From contig JALQBC010000002.1 in the NCBI GenBank assembly GCA_023375675.1, positions 1-64,000 on the forward strand: DNA of 64,000 nucleotides, written 5' to 3'. Of the stretch, positions 38,533 to 49,668 are shown piece after piece (position 1 is the first letter of the stretch; the number at the start of each line of letters is the position of its first letter). Below the pieces are notes generated by a model, which saw only the letters and a program-made list of their open reading frames with translations, made no database searches and was not told where the DNA came from. The DNA comes from Cytospora piceicola (Eukaryota > Ascomycota > Sordariomycetes > Diaporthales > Cytosporaceae). The position numbers were made by a program, and so were the translations under genes.

Positions 38533-40282
38533 ATGAAGTACGGTGAAAACTTCGAGAGGGAATCAGTGCCAGAATGGAGCCTTCGTATGTGACAAAACAG
38601 CCACCAGCACAAAGCCTTTGATTGCCATTAGAACCGTGACTGATCATGAGTGCTCTCTCTCTTCCTCCAGATAATATCGACTACAACTACCTAAAACACT
38701 TTATCAAAGTCAACACCACCCGAGACGCCGCGAAGGCGATCGCAATCCCCGGACAACCCGACACACGCCTTGCAAAGGTCGAGGATGAGCTCTACAACGA
38801 ACTATGCGCCCAACATGACCGAGCCGGCCTCTTTGTGTCCGCAAAGGCCGACGAGATAAACCGGAGACTCCGTATGCGCAACCCTTATACCCCCTTCCCG
38901 AGTGCTGACCACTCCCCCCCCTCCTCACTATGGCTTGGTCAATGGCTGCAACCGCTCGGGACTGCATGCGCTAACTATGGTTCGCAGAGCACTTGTCACA
39001 ACAGTTACGACGGCTCAAATCACGATGCACTACCGACGACCCGGAGAGAGTACCGTTGAAACGACAGCGACGGTTTGCGAAACTGGAGCGCGAGGTTCTC
39101 AAATGTGGCGACGATATTCAGGGCCTCCGGCGGTTTGTCAATGCGCAAGTCATGGCATTCAGGAAGCTTCTCAAGAAATATAGGGTAATACACTCCGCGC
39201 AACAATCATATCTGAATATCAGCTAACATTGCTGACAGAAATGGACCGGATCTACCACCTTGGGCGGTCGCTTCAAAGATAACGTTCTGGTTCAGCCCAA
39301 GAGTTTCACGCAAAAGGACTTCCAGCCACTGGAACAGACTCACGAGGAGCTTCTATCTACCATCCGCGAAGCGACCCCGATGCAGAGTCTGCCTCAATCA
39401 CCAGTACCCAACGACGAGAATACCGTGTCCGATCAATCTGGTGGTGCACGACAGTCCGTACGTCGGGTTACAATCCAAGCCGGACCACCTCAGACGGCAT
39501 ATTTCCAGAACGAGCAGGGACGGTACTGGAACGAGTACGACAACGGGAGCGAGAACGGTGACGTGTGCGACGAATACGTAATCTACATCAACCCGGACGA
39601 GGAAGCCGATTACGGATCAGACCTGAAGTCCCTACTCAACGCCATCACCGCGCCATTCTCAAAGGCCCGCTCCTGGGTCAAGGTGCATAAGCGCGAACGC
39701 CAATCCCTCCTGAGCGGACCAAGCAGCGACAGCACCTACGGCGCGACTGACGAGACCGTGTCCCCGGGCAACGACAGCTACTTCACGCACCAGCCAGGGC
39801 GGAAACCCCTCCCCTACAGCCGCGGCAAAGACTCCAGCACGGCGGTCGACACGGACTGCGAGGAAGACGACGACCACGACCGCGAGGACGCGGGGTACGC
39901 CTCCTCGGAGGAGTTCCCGACGGGCTACGAGGCGCACTACGCCTCGCTGCCGAGCATCGAGGACCAGCGCATGGCCGTGTACAAGGACCGGGTCATGTTC
40001 GCGGTGACGGGCGGGCTGTTCGCCATGTCGTTCCTGGTCCTGGGCATCGCCACGGTGCTCATGTTCACGGGGCGGCACAGGCTGCGCGTCGAGGTCGACG
40101 CCGGCGTGACGGTCGGCTCGGTGGTGTCGCTGGGCTGCGCCTGCACGGCCCTGGCGCTGACGATGGCGCGGTGGGACTTCCTCGGGGCCGGGGGCCGGGT
40201 GGCGGTGTTGCTGGCTTTCCCTGTCATCTGTGTGGCGAATGGGATGTTGCTCGTGTTGGTCATGGGCAATACGTCGCTGTGA
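38533..40282 (+). CDS. SPX-domain protein with VTC1-like three-helix membrane tail
   Basis: Four exons (38533-38584, 38671-38871, 38988-39184, 39239-40282), 497 residues. Residues 1-160 are an SPX domain: MKYGENFERESVPEWSLH, YLKHFIKVNT, and the basic cluster FRKLLKKYRKWTGS that in this family binds inositol pyrophosphates and senses phosphate status. A polar linker of about 240 residues with acidic patches follows. Three hydrophobic helices lie at about 402-427, 438-461 and 468-494, in the layout of Vtc1 (DUF202). The central polyphosphate-polymerase tunnel domain of Vtc2/3/4 is absent. Likely location is a vacuolar or other endomembrane. Inference: a regulatory VTC-complex partner or phosphate sensor. 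Exon 2 onward is well supported by SPX motifs continuing across each splice. Confidence 0.88.
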
Positions 40283-41158
40283 TTGAGGAAGGATGTGGCC
40301 TTCTCTCCGTGTCTCCTTCCCTCCCTCTCTTCCCTAATGTGTCTGTCTCCGCTGGGTGGGTGCGTTCCTCATGATACCAATAACCATTTGCGTGCGACGA
40401 TTGTTTTTCTTTTATACTGTACACGGCCCGACTGGACTAGATATGCCAAGAGCGGGCAGCAGGTTTCTGATATTGCGAAGACAGAGGCGTCAAGGATGTT
40501 TTTTTATCGTTTATAGCTCAAACTTTCTCTCACGCCTAATGCGAGCGAGGTGCAATTTGTTATATAATTTCTTCATGAATTATCATCTCCCACGTCTTGT
40601 TGAAACGCTACTGTTTGGATACACTGCCTGCGACTGGGCACATCAGGGCTTGCTTTCACTCTACCCGGGACAACGCTTCGATGACCTGGTCTAAATGCTC
40701 AAGAGAATGGGACCAACAATCACGGGTAGCTTTGGGAGCCATGGTCTATGAACGGCCATTGTATTCCCCATGCCTACCACTCGGTCTATCTAATCCGCTT
40801 GTTAAAGGCTGCGGCGGCATCTTTCTTGGGCAAGCAGCGGTCTTACCCCCTTGGCTGTACATGATCTGATTGAGACGTCACAGTCATTGCTCCAAGCCAG
40901 CGCCACTGATATATATAGTTACAGCCAAGTGCTCCTGTTGGTCGGGGCGCGGGGCCAAACCGTCATGATCAGTCACGGCAGATTTAGGCTCAGCTTGTAC
41001 CATATCAATGTTTCACACCGTGTAAGGGTGGCGCACCTTCATATACACATCATGGCTCATGCGGTGGACACGAGTCTGAAAGATAGTACATGACGGTGGG
41101 ACTGGACCTTTGAGTCTGTTCATCGTACCCAAGTTTCTCCACCATGCTGTCCCTAGTA
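40283..41158. other. Intergenic
   Basis: 3' flank of the SPX gene. No coding region recognised. Confidence 0.5.
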
Positions 41159-41958
41159 CTATGCTTTCCATAGAGACCATCCTTGCCGAGGCTTCTTGAA
41201 CCGAGAGCCTGAGCATGCATCTATATGGTCGTCCATAGGGACAGCCTCGACAACGTCGGCGCCCACCGCATCACCAGTGAAGCACTCGGAAGCGACAGAG
41301 GCCGACGGCGCAAGGACCTGGGTGGTGGCGATCACAGACACTCAGGTGTCCCTTCGGTTCGGCACGAGCCGTGCCCGCCGGCGCCGGCGCCGGCGTCCCC
41401 GGGATCACAGACGGTCGGTCCATGGCTTGAACGCAGGCCAAGAACCCGAGCGCGGCATGGCGCTGTGTGCGGGACGGCCGGCCGGCCGCGAGGTTGTCGT
41501 GGATGACGCGGACCTCTTCGGCGTTGCTCGGCACCCACCGGGCCCGAGTAGGGCCGGGTACGGGCCGAGCTTGAAGTCGTCGTCGTCGTCGTCGTCGTCG
41601 AACGGGGCGACGCTGCGGACGGGGCGTATTCACTACCTGGCACTCCTGCACCATGCGCTCCGTCTTGGTCTCGTTCTGCCTGATGAGCTCCGCCTCATTG
41701 GGCTGGGGGGTGGCGGTGGGGGTGTCGTTGTCGTTGCCGTTCTCATTGTTCCCCGGAATGGGTGAGTGTGTTAGGGGGAGGTGTGTGTGAGGGTCATATG
41801 CAACGGGAGATGGGTTTGTGGTCACCGACCATTAGTGACATTGGTGTCGCCGTTGCCGCTTCCATTCCATTTCCATTGCCATCACCAATGAGGAGTTGCT
41901 GGAATTCCATAAAAGTCGTCGTCGGGGTCGAAATTTTGGGGAGTAGGGGAGGCCATGT
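41159..41958 (-). CDS. Possible low-complexity hypothetical gene (structure unresolved)
   Basis: The minus strand shows protein-like but frame-shifting stretches: an acidic ATG-initiated segment from 41956 (FDPDDDFYGIPATPHW), an Asn/Thr/Pro-rich segment (about 41830-41650), a run over the (TCG)n repeat that reads Asp7 then FKLGPYPALLGPG in one frame or Arg-rich in another, and a tail reading VPSNAEEVRVIHDNLA. A convincing upstream intron is visible (GTAAGT at 42035, GCTGAC, acceptor TCCGCAG ending 41959). I could not find splice sites joining all pieces, so exons and product are not given. It could be a rapidly evolving gene, a pseudogene or chance open frames in GC-rich repeats. Confidence 0.25.
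41371..41398. repeat. GCCGGC-type GC-rich repeat
   Basis: Short tandem of GCCGGC units inside the unresolved gene region. Confidence 0.7.
41575..41600. repeat. (TCG)n trinucleotide repeat
   Basis: About eight GTC/TCG units. In the minus frames they read poly-Asp, poly-Arg or poly-Thr. Confidence 0.9.
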
Positions 41959-44305
41959 CTGCGGACAGAGAAGTTGTCAGCCTTGGGTTTTAGCAAAGAC
42001 CTGACATCAGGGGGCCTGATAGGAATTTCACTTACTTGATGATAAACGTTCTCACGTTTCTCTGTGTATGAGGGAGATTTGCGAGTCGGCAAGTTCGACC
42101 ATTTGTGGTTGAAGAGCGGAATGGAAGAAAGGTAGTATTCAAAGGGTAAGTTGAAATAAATTTCCAGATGTCAAGCTATTCGCAATGTGCTACACAGGGC
42201 ACAATGGTGGTTGCTTTGATCAAGTTGTGACTCTATAGCAGAATAGAAACTGCAATATGGGGACTTCTCTTTGATTTAAATCATACTCATTGTCATGTAG
42301 GCGACTTCGATAGCTACATATACATTCCATGCTCACATGAAGGTTATGGCAGACTTCATGATCCTTTACTATCGAAGTCGCTCATTGAAGATGGCACCGG
42401 GATTACTTGACCAAGAAGCGTTATATGAGCAACAAACAAGGGATATAGGATGTCTAATATCATCTCACTAAAGCAATAGGTAGGTTTCGGGTCTTTGATG
42501 GATAGAATTTTGCTGTGAGTTGAAAGGGAAATGGGGTCGTAACCTTTGCTGTCATTACACGGAGAATAAGACAAACTGAGGCCTACACTGATACATATGG
42601 TTTGTTGGAAGGAACGGGTAGTTTGACAATGTCACTTGTATTTCTTTCCACAGCATCAATTTTGCACGATCCCCTTGAAGGAATACATCCGGCCGACTTC
42701 ACCTTCGTCACTGGATCTAGAATGATTTTAAACGAGTTCCTCCGCTCCATTAGGCCGTATCGAGGACAGCTCCAGCGCCTTCTGTAGAAGTCTCCTAGGG
42801 AGTTGATGGTATTCTGTTTCCCATACCTGCGTTGGCGATAATTATCCTTTCCTACACCTAGATTACATTAGGGTCTAAGGCGCAAAAATGGGAGGCCCGG
42901 GGGCATCATGGGGAATATAATAGCTAACACTAGTGTCGGAGCTTTTCGCTTGCATACTTATGGGACTTGGCAGCGGTGCGAGAATATGTTTCAACTCGTG
43001 TATATACTTAAATGTTGATACCAATTTCAATATGATGGTCCAAGCTATGTACACTTGTTTGATGTTGGTATCCGTACCCGAGCAATCCTACGATATTTGC
43101 AGGTCTACTTGTAGTTAAGGTCAAATGATAAAACTTAACAATCCTCAGTCTTACTACAAGTCACTGCCGTGTCTGTGCTGAGGATTGAGAGTTGTAGAAA
43201 GTCTAGAGATACGCTTGGGAACACCTTCGTGTTCTGAGACGGGAAAGGGGATTTCCAATATTTTGTTTGCTCCGAAACATGACATAGTTCAAGTAACCTA
43301 TAATAAAACGTGCCAAGTCCTCTGTGAAGGGCGTAGATACTGAGAAATATTCAGGATCGTGTTACTTGGAAGTGAGGATCATAACCAGGTCTTTATGGGA
43401 AATGTTGAGTATGGGATTATCGTATGTTCCAAAGCTTCGACTTCCGAGTTGCAGAATGCTGTTTGTGAATCTGTATACTTACTTTTGATACATACGTGTA
43501 TCTTACGCGGGGCTGTATGTCTCATAAACAGGCTGCATTCAATCTCTTTCATGCTTATTTGGAGACGATGCATGCCCTGGTGTCCCGTTACTAAGGCATA
43601 TATTGTTCTGTAGAACAGATTGATATCGTTCCAGAGATTATCCTTCCCGATTGAGTGTTTTACAAACTCGTGGAGAAGCAAGTTCTTGCTGTACCTAGGT
43701 AAAACTCCAGTGTAAGCTGGCAGCCGATCCTGTGCCTGGAGTATATTAACATGCGAGCACTCGAGTGGTGACAACGCCCCCGTTGTAGATGAAGGAACAA
43801 GAGTACATATGTAGTTCTCCCGGAACTCAGTCGAGTCGTAAAACTGCAAACCTATTATATGCATCTGCTTTAAATAGGCCACGAAACAGGAAGGGTAGCA
43901 AGTAATATAGTTGATACGAGGAAGCCGGTATTGATAGTCTATAGTTAGTAGATAGTTGGTAATTATACTATACTCTTAGAAAGCAGCCGTAAATTATAAT
44001 TGTATGTAAGTAGAGATGACCCCAGGGATGTTCACACAGTACCACCCGGGGAAAGTTATGCACATTTGTAGTAAGATTCCAGGGTCTGTAGACGACTTTT
44101 AAAATGGAGTGTATATGATATCAATTCAGGGCTGAGTATGAACCAATGCATTATATAGCTAAGTCAAAGCTGGTTCTGTTAAAGATATAAACACCTGCTA
44201 CGATTCGAAGGCATGCTGCGCAGCCTTTTGCTTTTCACAGGTTCTCCAGTAACCCTAATCAATCCAAGCCTTCCCAGGCGAGGAATCATTGCTCTCGCTA
44301 TTCGA
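41959..44305. other. AT-rich intergenic region, 2.3 kb
   Basis: Composition is clearly more AT-rich than the core genes. The strong splice-like sites at its left edge belong to the unresolved gene. A minus-strand open frame at 43379-43864 (161 codons from ATG) has no domain and poor coding character. Otherwise I see nothing in it. Confidence 0.5.
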
Positions 44306-46488
44306 TTACTTAACTTGTCGGTGCAGTATTCCAATAATTGCAATTGCTCTCTCCTCACGTTTCTCTGCAGTCCAGCCTAATCCAGGGGCACCATGAAGCA
44401 AAGCATCTTCGTCATATAGTAAGGGGCCTAATGCCGACTTCCATGCCCTTTGTCGTGCCTTGGTCGTGCTAACAATGACCGCCACTAGGATAAAGCCGCC
44501 TGAACTCACCAAGACCGTCAGTAAAGACAGCCACGCCCATCGCACGCGGATATAGGTTTGCACGGCAAGCACCTCGCCAAATTCTTGTGTGGCATTCGGC
44601 CCTGATAACATGCTGTAGGACATGCCAGTGGCGATGTTTCCCATCGTGTCGGCCAAATCCGGACTTTTATATAGACCACCTAGAAACGACGTTGCGTCGC
44701 CGTCATTTGAGTGAAATACCGTTGCAAGGACTGTAGCCATCAGGCCAAGGTCTAGGAAGTTTATTGTGAAGGACTCGTTCGCGGTAATAGCCCGGAGCCT
44801 CTCCGGTTGCAGTAAAAGTAAACAACCCTGAGATTGGGCCCATACCGCTGCCGTTTAACGGTGACTCGACTGTCCGGCCTGGCACAAGAATGCCGTTGGC
44901 TGTCTTCCAGTCGAGGTAGGTTTTGGCACACACGGAAAAGTTGCATTGGTAGGCCCGCATAGTATCCTGCCACCATGTATCCGATACGGCGGAATGATAT
45001 ACTTCGTCGCTGGACCCAAAACGGATGACGCCTAGGGAAACGAGTAGAGGTGCTTGGATGCTAGCTGCAGCCCAAGAATCGGTATAGGAGACGCTGACGT
45101 TGACGTTGGTGTGCCGAAAGCCACTGTGAGCGTCCGCCATAGCATATGACTGAGACTTCAGGCCTCCAGGAAAGGTATAGTTGCATAATTGCTGTGGAAA
45201 ACTTGCGTAGTTCGTTGTGCAAGTCTGCGTTGTGTGTTCTGTCACATTGAGGGTTGTGCTGCAGATGCCCAAAGACGTAAAGCCTGGAAAGGTACAATTC
45301 GAGCCAGGACAGGCGAAAGGCGGATCAGCAACCAAGTCGTATACACCTGAAATCGCAGCTGCCTGTAAGGAAGCATCTCGCAAGCTCGGATCTTTGAAAA
45401 GGGAAAGGTATTTGATGTCAGCCAACGTTCGAGCGTTTGAGAGGACCAATCTGATAGTTTTCGTACGAATGGTTACTTACCTACAACGGCAGCGACGCCA
45501 TTGACTCCTTTACTTCCATTGTCGTATACCTGAGATCGAGTTACTGAAGATCTGACTCCATTCACAGGCTTCATCTCTTGCGAGTAGTGGATAATTTGTT
45601 GAGTGAAGGGGTCGATCATTAAAGCGACCACTGTGACGCCACATGCTAGATATGTGATCATAGATACCCCTTTAGCTTTCCAAAAGAGTTTCAATGAACC
45701 CCATGGACCTCTGCTGGCATCGTCGAAAGCCTGGAGAAGGTTGACTCTGAGATGTGTGGCAAGGGTTAGAATATGGAGACCGGACTGCTCAGGTCCCAGA
45801 GCATTTGGAGGGTTATGTGTGGAAAGGGCTTGGAACTAACTGCAATCCCATTCTCTCCAAATATAGCCACTTCATTTGGCTAATACTCTCTGCCACCGGG
45901 AGAATCATTGATGCCTTGCATGCTGTGGATAATATAGATATGACAACGTTGGGCGAGGCCTTCAATGTTGTCTGTCCAGAAGGCCGTCCACCAGGAGAGT
46001 AAGTTGCCATTGATTATCATTAAAATGATGAAAATGGAAGCAAGACAGAGGAAGCTGAAAACCACATTGGCGACTTCTAGGCCCCAGCCATGCACGCCGC
46101 TCCATTTGTCTTCTGGTATTGTTTTCCCTGGGAGTAGATTTCCGGACGAGTCGTCTGCAGGCCCCGGGTGTGCTGTATCTTGTGTTATTGAGTCTCTTCG
46201 ATGGATCTGGGGCGCTATCTCTGTCGAATGGGTCGAAACGCGAGGGTCAAGTCCGCTTTCACTGGAATTCATACTAGAATCGCCTTGCGGGCTCGAACAG
46301 ACCGACACAGCTGCGTGGTCCGATATGGCATCCTGATGATCTTCTGGAATATGGTCGTTTGTGGGGCTATGCTCAACACCTCCATCTAAAAGTGAGGGCT
46401 GCCCAACTGGTCCCCCCCGGTGCTTCGGCACAACTGGCCCGGGCATACGAAACATCTCGAATGATTCTGAACCCGTTTGAGACGCCAT
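44306..46488 (-). pseudogene. DUF3176-family membrane protein gene, frame broken twice
   Basis: Pieces in order on the minus strand from ATG 46488: a polar N-terminus; a membrane helix (VVFSFLCLASIFIILMII); after a frame change near 45990, VVISILSTACKASMILPVAE and ISQMKWLYLERMG; a 94-bp intron (45840-45747, donor GTTAGT); FDDASRGPWGSLKLF and DPFTQQIIHYSQ; an 89-bp intron (45480-45392, GTAAGT); a Cys-rich extracellular part (CPGSNCTFPGFTSLGIC); after a second frame change near 44810, RLRAITANESFTINF and a last membrane helix. These are signatures of DUF3176, fungal membrane proteins of unknown function. No credible splice sites repair either break. It may be a young pseudogene or carry two sequencing indels. 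Confidence 0.7.
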
Positions 46489-48194
46489 GGTAAGCTTGAG
46501 TCTGCGTGACAGGATGAAGTCGTCGTGAGCTTCAAAGTCTGCAGCACTGCACATTTGAAATATTTTGAGCCTGAAGAGGTGGGGGTATTTGGTGTGAATC
46601 ACTGGGCTTTGGACTTGAAACCATAACTGAACCAAATCCTTCAACAATGACCATCGGAATGGGGTCCAGTTGCACTATATAAATAAGCAACATAAGATCT
46701 TGCTTCAAAGAGCTTTTCAGCTTACGGTCGTGCTACAACATCACAATGCAGCCATAGGCTAGTGCTCAAGCATAGCCCCTTGAAGTCTCACACAAATGTC
46801 AGTATCATACATTAGAACCTGTGTCTACATATGTACGTATGTACAAGTTTAAGCGATGTTAAGGGATGATTATTATTAGTCTACTTCGCCCTACTTGTGT
46901 TGCCTTGCTACGCTATCGATGTGTAACAATACACTTCTGGCACCTCTGGGTGGCCAGTCCAGGCTGAAACACTACGCAATAAATACAGAAAATTCTATTA
47001 CCTACTGTGTTACATCGAGTATACCGAATTCCACGTAACAAAATTAAATGTGCTTGCCCACCTTGTAAAACAAACAACAACCCTCCTCACGAAAGGCATA
47101 TACTCTTGTATAAACAAATTAGTTGTACTAGATCGCGGAGACCGGCTCAGAACACACTCCCGATAATGTGACTCTTGTCTCGCGAGAACCAAGCAGCATG
47201 GGCACACAAGGGTGAAGGCGTGTCGTTGGACGAGAGCGGATCTCAGCGCATGTGAGCTGTGAAGCCGGAGGATTGGGTCCGGCGCCCGCAATCCGGACTC
47301 CTCCGTACGTTGGTATGTGCCCAGATAGGCCGTACTTGGCCACAACCAAACGGTAAGTATTGCTGGCTGCAGGGCATGTATTTCCCATTCACTGAATAGA
47401 GATATCTCTTGGCTGATGGACCGGCTGTCAGCCCTTGAGGTCAGTGTGATCCATCACATGCAAGACACAGCAGTGTACTTGGTGAACGTTATCAACCGAG
47501 ATAAGCGGAGGTGACCGTGTGGGCCTGAAACGGAGACGGTACACGAATGTCACTAACACTTACTTACAGTACTTGCACTGACACGAATGAATGTTGATAG
47601 CAGCTTTGCACGTTCAACCTGGAAGGTGAAGACAACCTTGGAAGTTTGACTCGTCTTATTTTCTGGACGGCTTCAAGGCTATACTGCATAGTAGTTTCTA
47701 CATGTGTCATGTCTTGATAGGTTTGGTTACCGGCTGCCATGCAAAGCCGGTGTCACCACCGGCGATAGGTAGTTATTACAGTGGGTCAGGTCTCTGTTAG
47801 GCTCTCCTGTAGCATCTTTTGAGTGTAAGTGCTTGCAGGTGCCCTGGTGCCGTGCCCAGCCCGTGGGTCCGTGTCAGGCGTGTTGCCCCTCACCCTCACT
47901 CACTGTGACTTCATCAATGTCACCACTCGAATTGTCCCATCATCCATCATCTGCAGTGACAGATCGACTGACTTCCGGCCTCGCCGTTTTAGCCCAACTG
48001 AGGAACACCTAGTGATCATGTGCTCAGCTGGCCCCAGTCACGAAACCCCCTTACCTTTCCCTTCTCTCTGAATAATACCAGCAGATATGACAAGTTAATT
48101 GCCCATACTTACTTTGCAACTCCAGACGGGACCAGTTTACCGACTGCGGATCTGAAGAGATAACTGCAACCCAACTTGGTATGAATCATCAGCC
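46489..48194. other. Intergenic, 1.7 kb
   Basis: Between two divergent genes. No supportable coding region. Confidence 0.5.
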
Positions 48195-49271
48195 ATGAAC
48201 ATGTTCCGCAGTGCCCATGATAACCCCCGCAATGCGGCCCCTCACTTTCCCATCTACCTCCTTCCAAGCCTCAAGATACCCTTCATAAAACGCCGTCAGA
48301 GCTCTGTTACCACCACAGCTGCAAGCAACGATGTGCCCTCCCTCAGCAGCTCACCCACATCCACCACCGGCACAGACGGCTTCCCAAGCTCTCCCACCAG
48401 CATCTCTGGAGCCGAGGCGTACACGTTAGAGCTCCCCCATGACGTATCATCCTACAAGTCAAGCCAGCAACACCAACCCAAGCCCCGCCGTGACTCGCAC
48501 AGCGACCGCCTAACCCGAAACCTCCCCGACACCCTCCGCTGCAACACGTGCGGCACAGACGTGGCCTACGGCCTGCAGATCGTCTCCAAGGGCTTCACGG
48601 GGCGCCACGGCCGGGCCCTCCTGGTGGCCGCGCCGCCCCCGGCCGCGACCCCCTCCTGCCCCGGCTCCCCGCTCCGCACGAGCCCGCCGCCGACCGACGC
48701 CAACTCGCACAGCTCGCTCGCGCGGGACGGGGCCAACCTCGTCAACGTCGCCGTGGGGCGGCCCGAGCCGCGCGCCCTGGTCACGGGGGCGCACGTCGTC
48801 GCCGACATCACCTGCGCGACGTGCGGGGTCAAGATCGGGTGGAAGTACGTCGACGCCCGGGAGCAGGCGCAGAAGTACAAGGTGGGCAAGTTCATACTGG
48901 AGACGGAGAGGGTCGTGCTGCACCGGAGCTGGGAGGACGCGCTCGCGGGGGTGGAGGGGGAGGAGGCGCCGGGGCACTTCTACTCGTCGTCCGCGCCGGC
49001 CAGATCGTCGGTGGGTGGGGGCAGGAGGAAGGGGAGCTGTAGCTCCGATAAGTCATGTGGCGGCGGCCTTGACGAGGAAATCGAAGACGGCGGGTCTGGC
49101 GAGAGTGAGGAAGAGGTTGTGTTCGACTCTGATGATGAAGATGAGTGCGAGGATATCTTTGCTGGCGTCTGGGACGCTGCTACTGTCGCCAAGCGACGGG
49201 GGTCCAGGGTGGGGAACGACAGGCAGTCCCGTGCTTCGAGGAAGAGACGAGGTGCCGGAGGGGGTCGCTAG
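48195..49271 (+). CDS. Yippee-domain zinc-binding protein
   Basis: Intronless, 358 residues, ATG at 48195. A Yippee fold is seen as two CxxC knuckles, CNTCGTDVAYG (about residue 116) and CATCGVKIGWKYVDA (about 212), followed by EQAQKYKVGKFILE, the family's typical end. An insert between the knuckles rich in Pro, Ala and Ser makes this domain longer than in animal Yippee proteins. The N-terminal 100 residues are Ser/Thr-rich and probably disordered. The C-terminal part is Gly/Ser-rich, then acidic (EEEVVFDSDDEDECED), then basic. Yippee proteins are conserved in eukaryotes (yeast Moh1) with poorly known roles, some as GID/CTLH-associated factors. Third positions in the core are highly GC-biased. 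Confidence 0.88.
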   Translation: MNMFRSAHDNPRNAAPHFPIYLLPSLKIPFIKRRQSSVTTTAASNDVPSLSSSPTSTTGTDGFPSSPTSISGAEAYTLELPHDVSSYKSSQQHQPKPRRDSHSDRLTRNLPDTLRCNTCGTDVAYGLQIVSKGFTGRHGRALLVAAPPPAATPSCPGSPLRTSPPPTDANSHSSLARDGANLVNVAVGRPEPRALVTGAHVVADITCATCGVKIGWKYVDAREQAQKYKVGKFILETERVVLHRSWEDALAGVEGEEAPGHFYSSSAPARSSVGGGRRKGSCSSDKSCGGGLDEEIEDGGSGESEEEVVFDSDDEDECEDIFAGVWDAATVAKRRGSRVGNDRQSRASRKRRGAGGGR

Positions 49272-49668
49272 TGGCGACACTCTCGTTGTCGACTCCGTAT
49301 GGGGAGTTGATTTGGTGACATGGGACTCGGCGTGGTAATGTTGCTATCGTGTTCCCTGTGGACCTTTGGCGGTTCTATTTGATTTTGCAGCCACCTTTTC
49401 TTTTTCCTTTGCTTCAGTTCATCGGAGCATACAACACGCTGCTGACGGAGCATTTCTAACAACTTTGGGACAGGATGGGTACAGATGGCAAGGGCGTTCT
49501 TGAATTTTGCATCATGATACCAAGCGTGATACCAGAGGAACACATCGATAATCGAAGCGTAGACTTCACATATAGACACACGGATGTGGGAGACGAGAAA
49601 TCTGGCAATCACTATATGAATTCAATTATCACATCGCATTCAGCGAAATACCCTCAGCACATGCCGAG
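49272..49668. other. Convergent intergenic region
   Basis: Between the 3' ends of the Yippee and HET genes. Nothing coding is seen. Confidence 0.5.

Noticed and set aside
43379..43864. 161-codon minus-strand frame starting with ATG
   Set aside because: AT-rich, no domain, no splice or context support. It could be a young orphan but I cannot back it.
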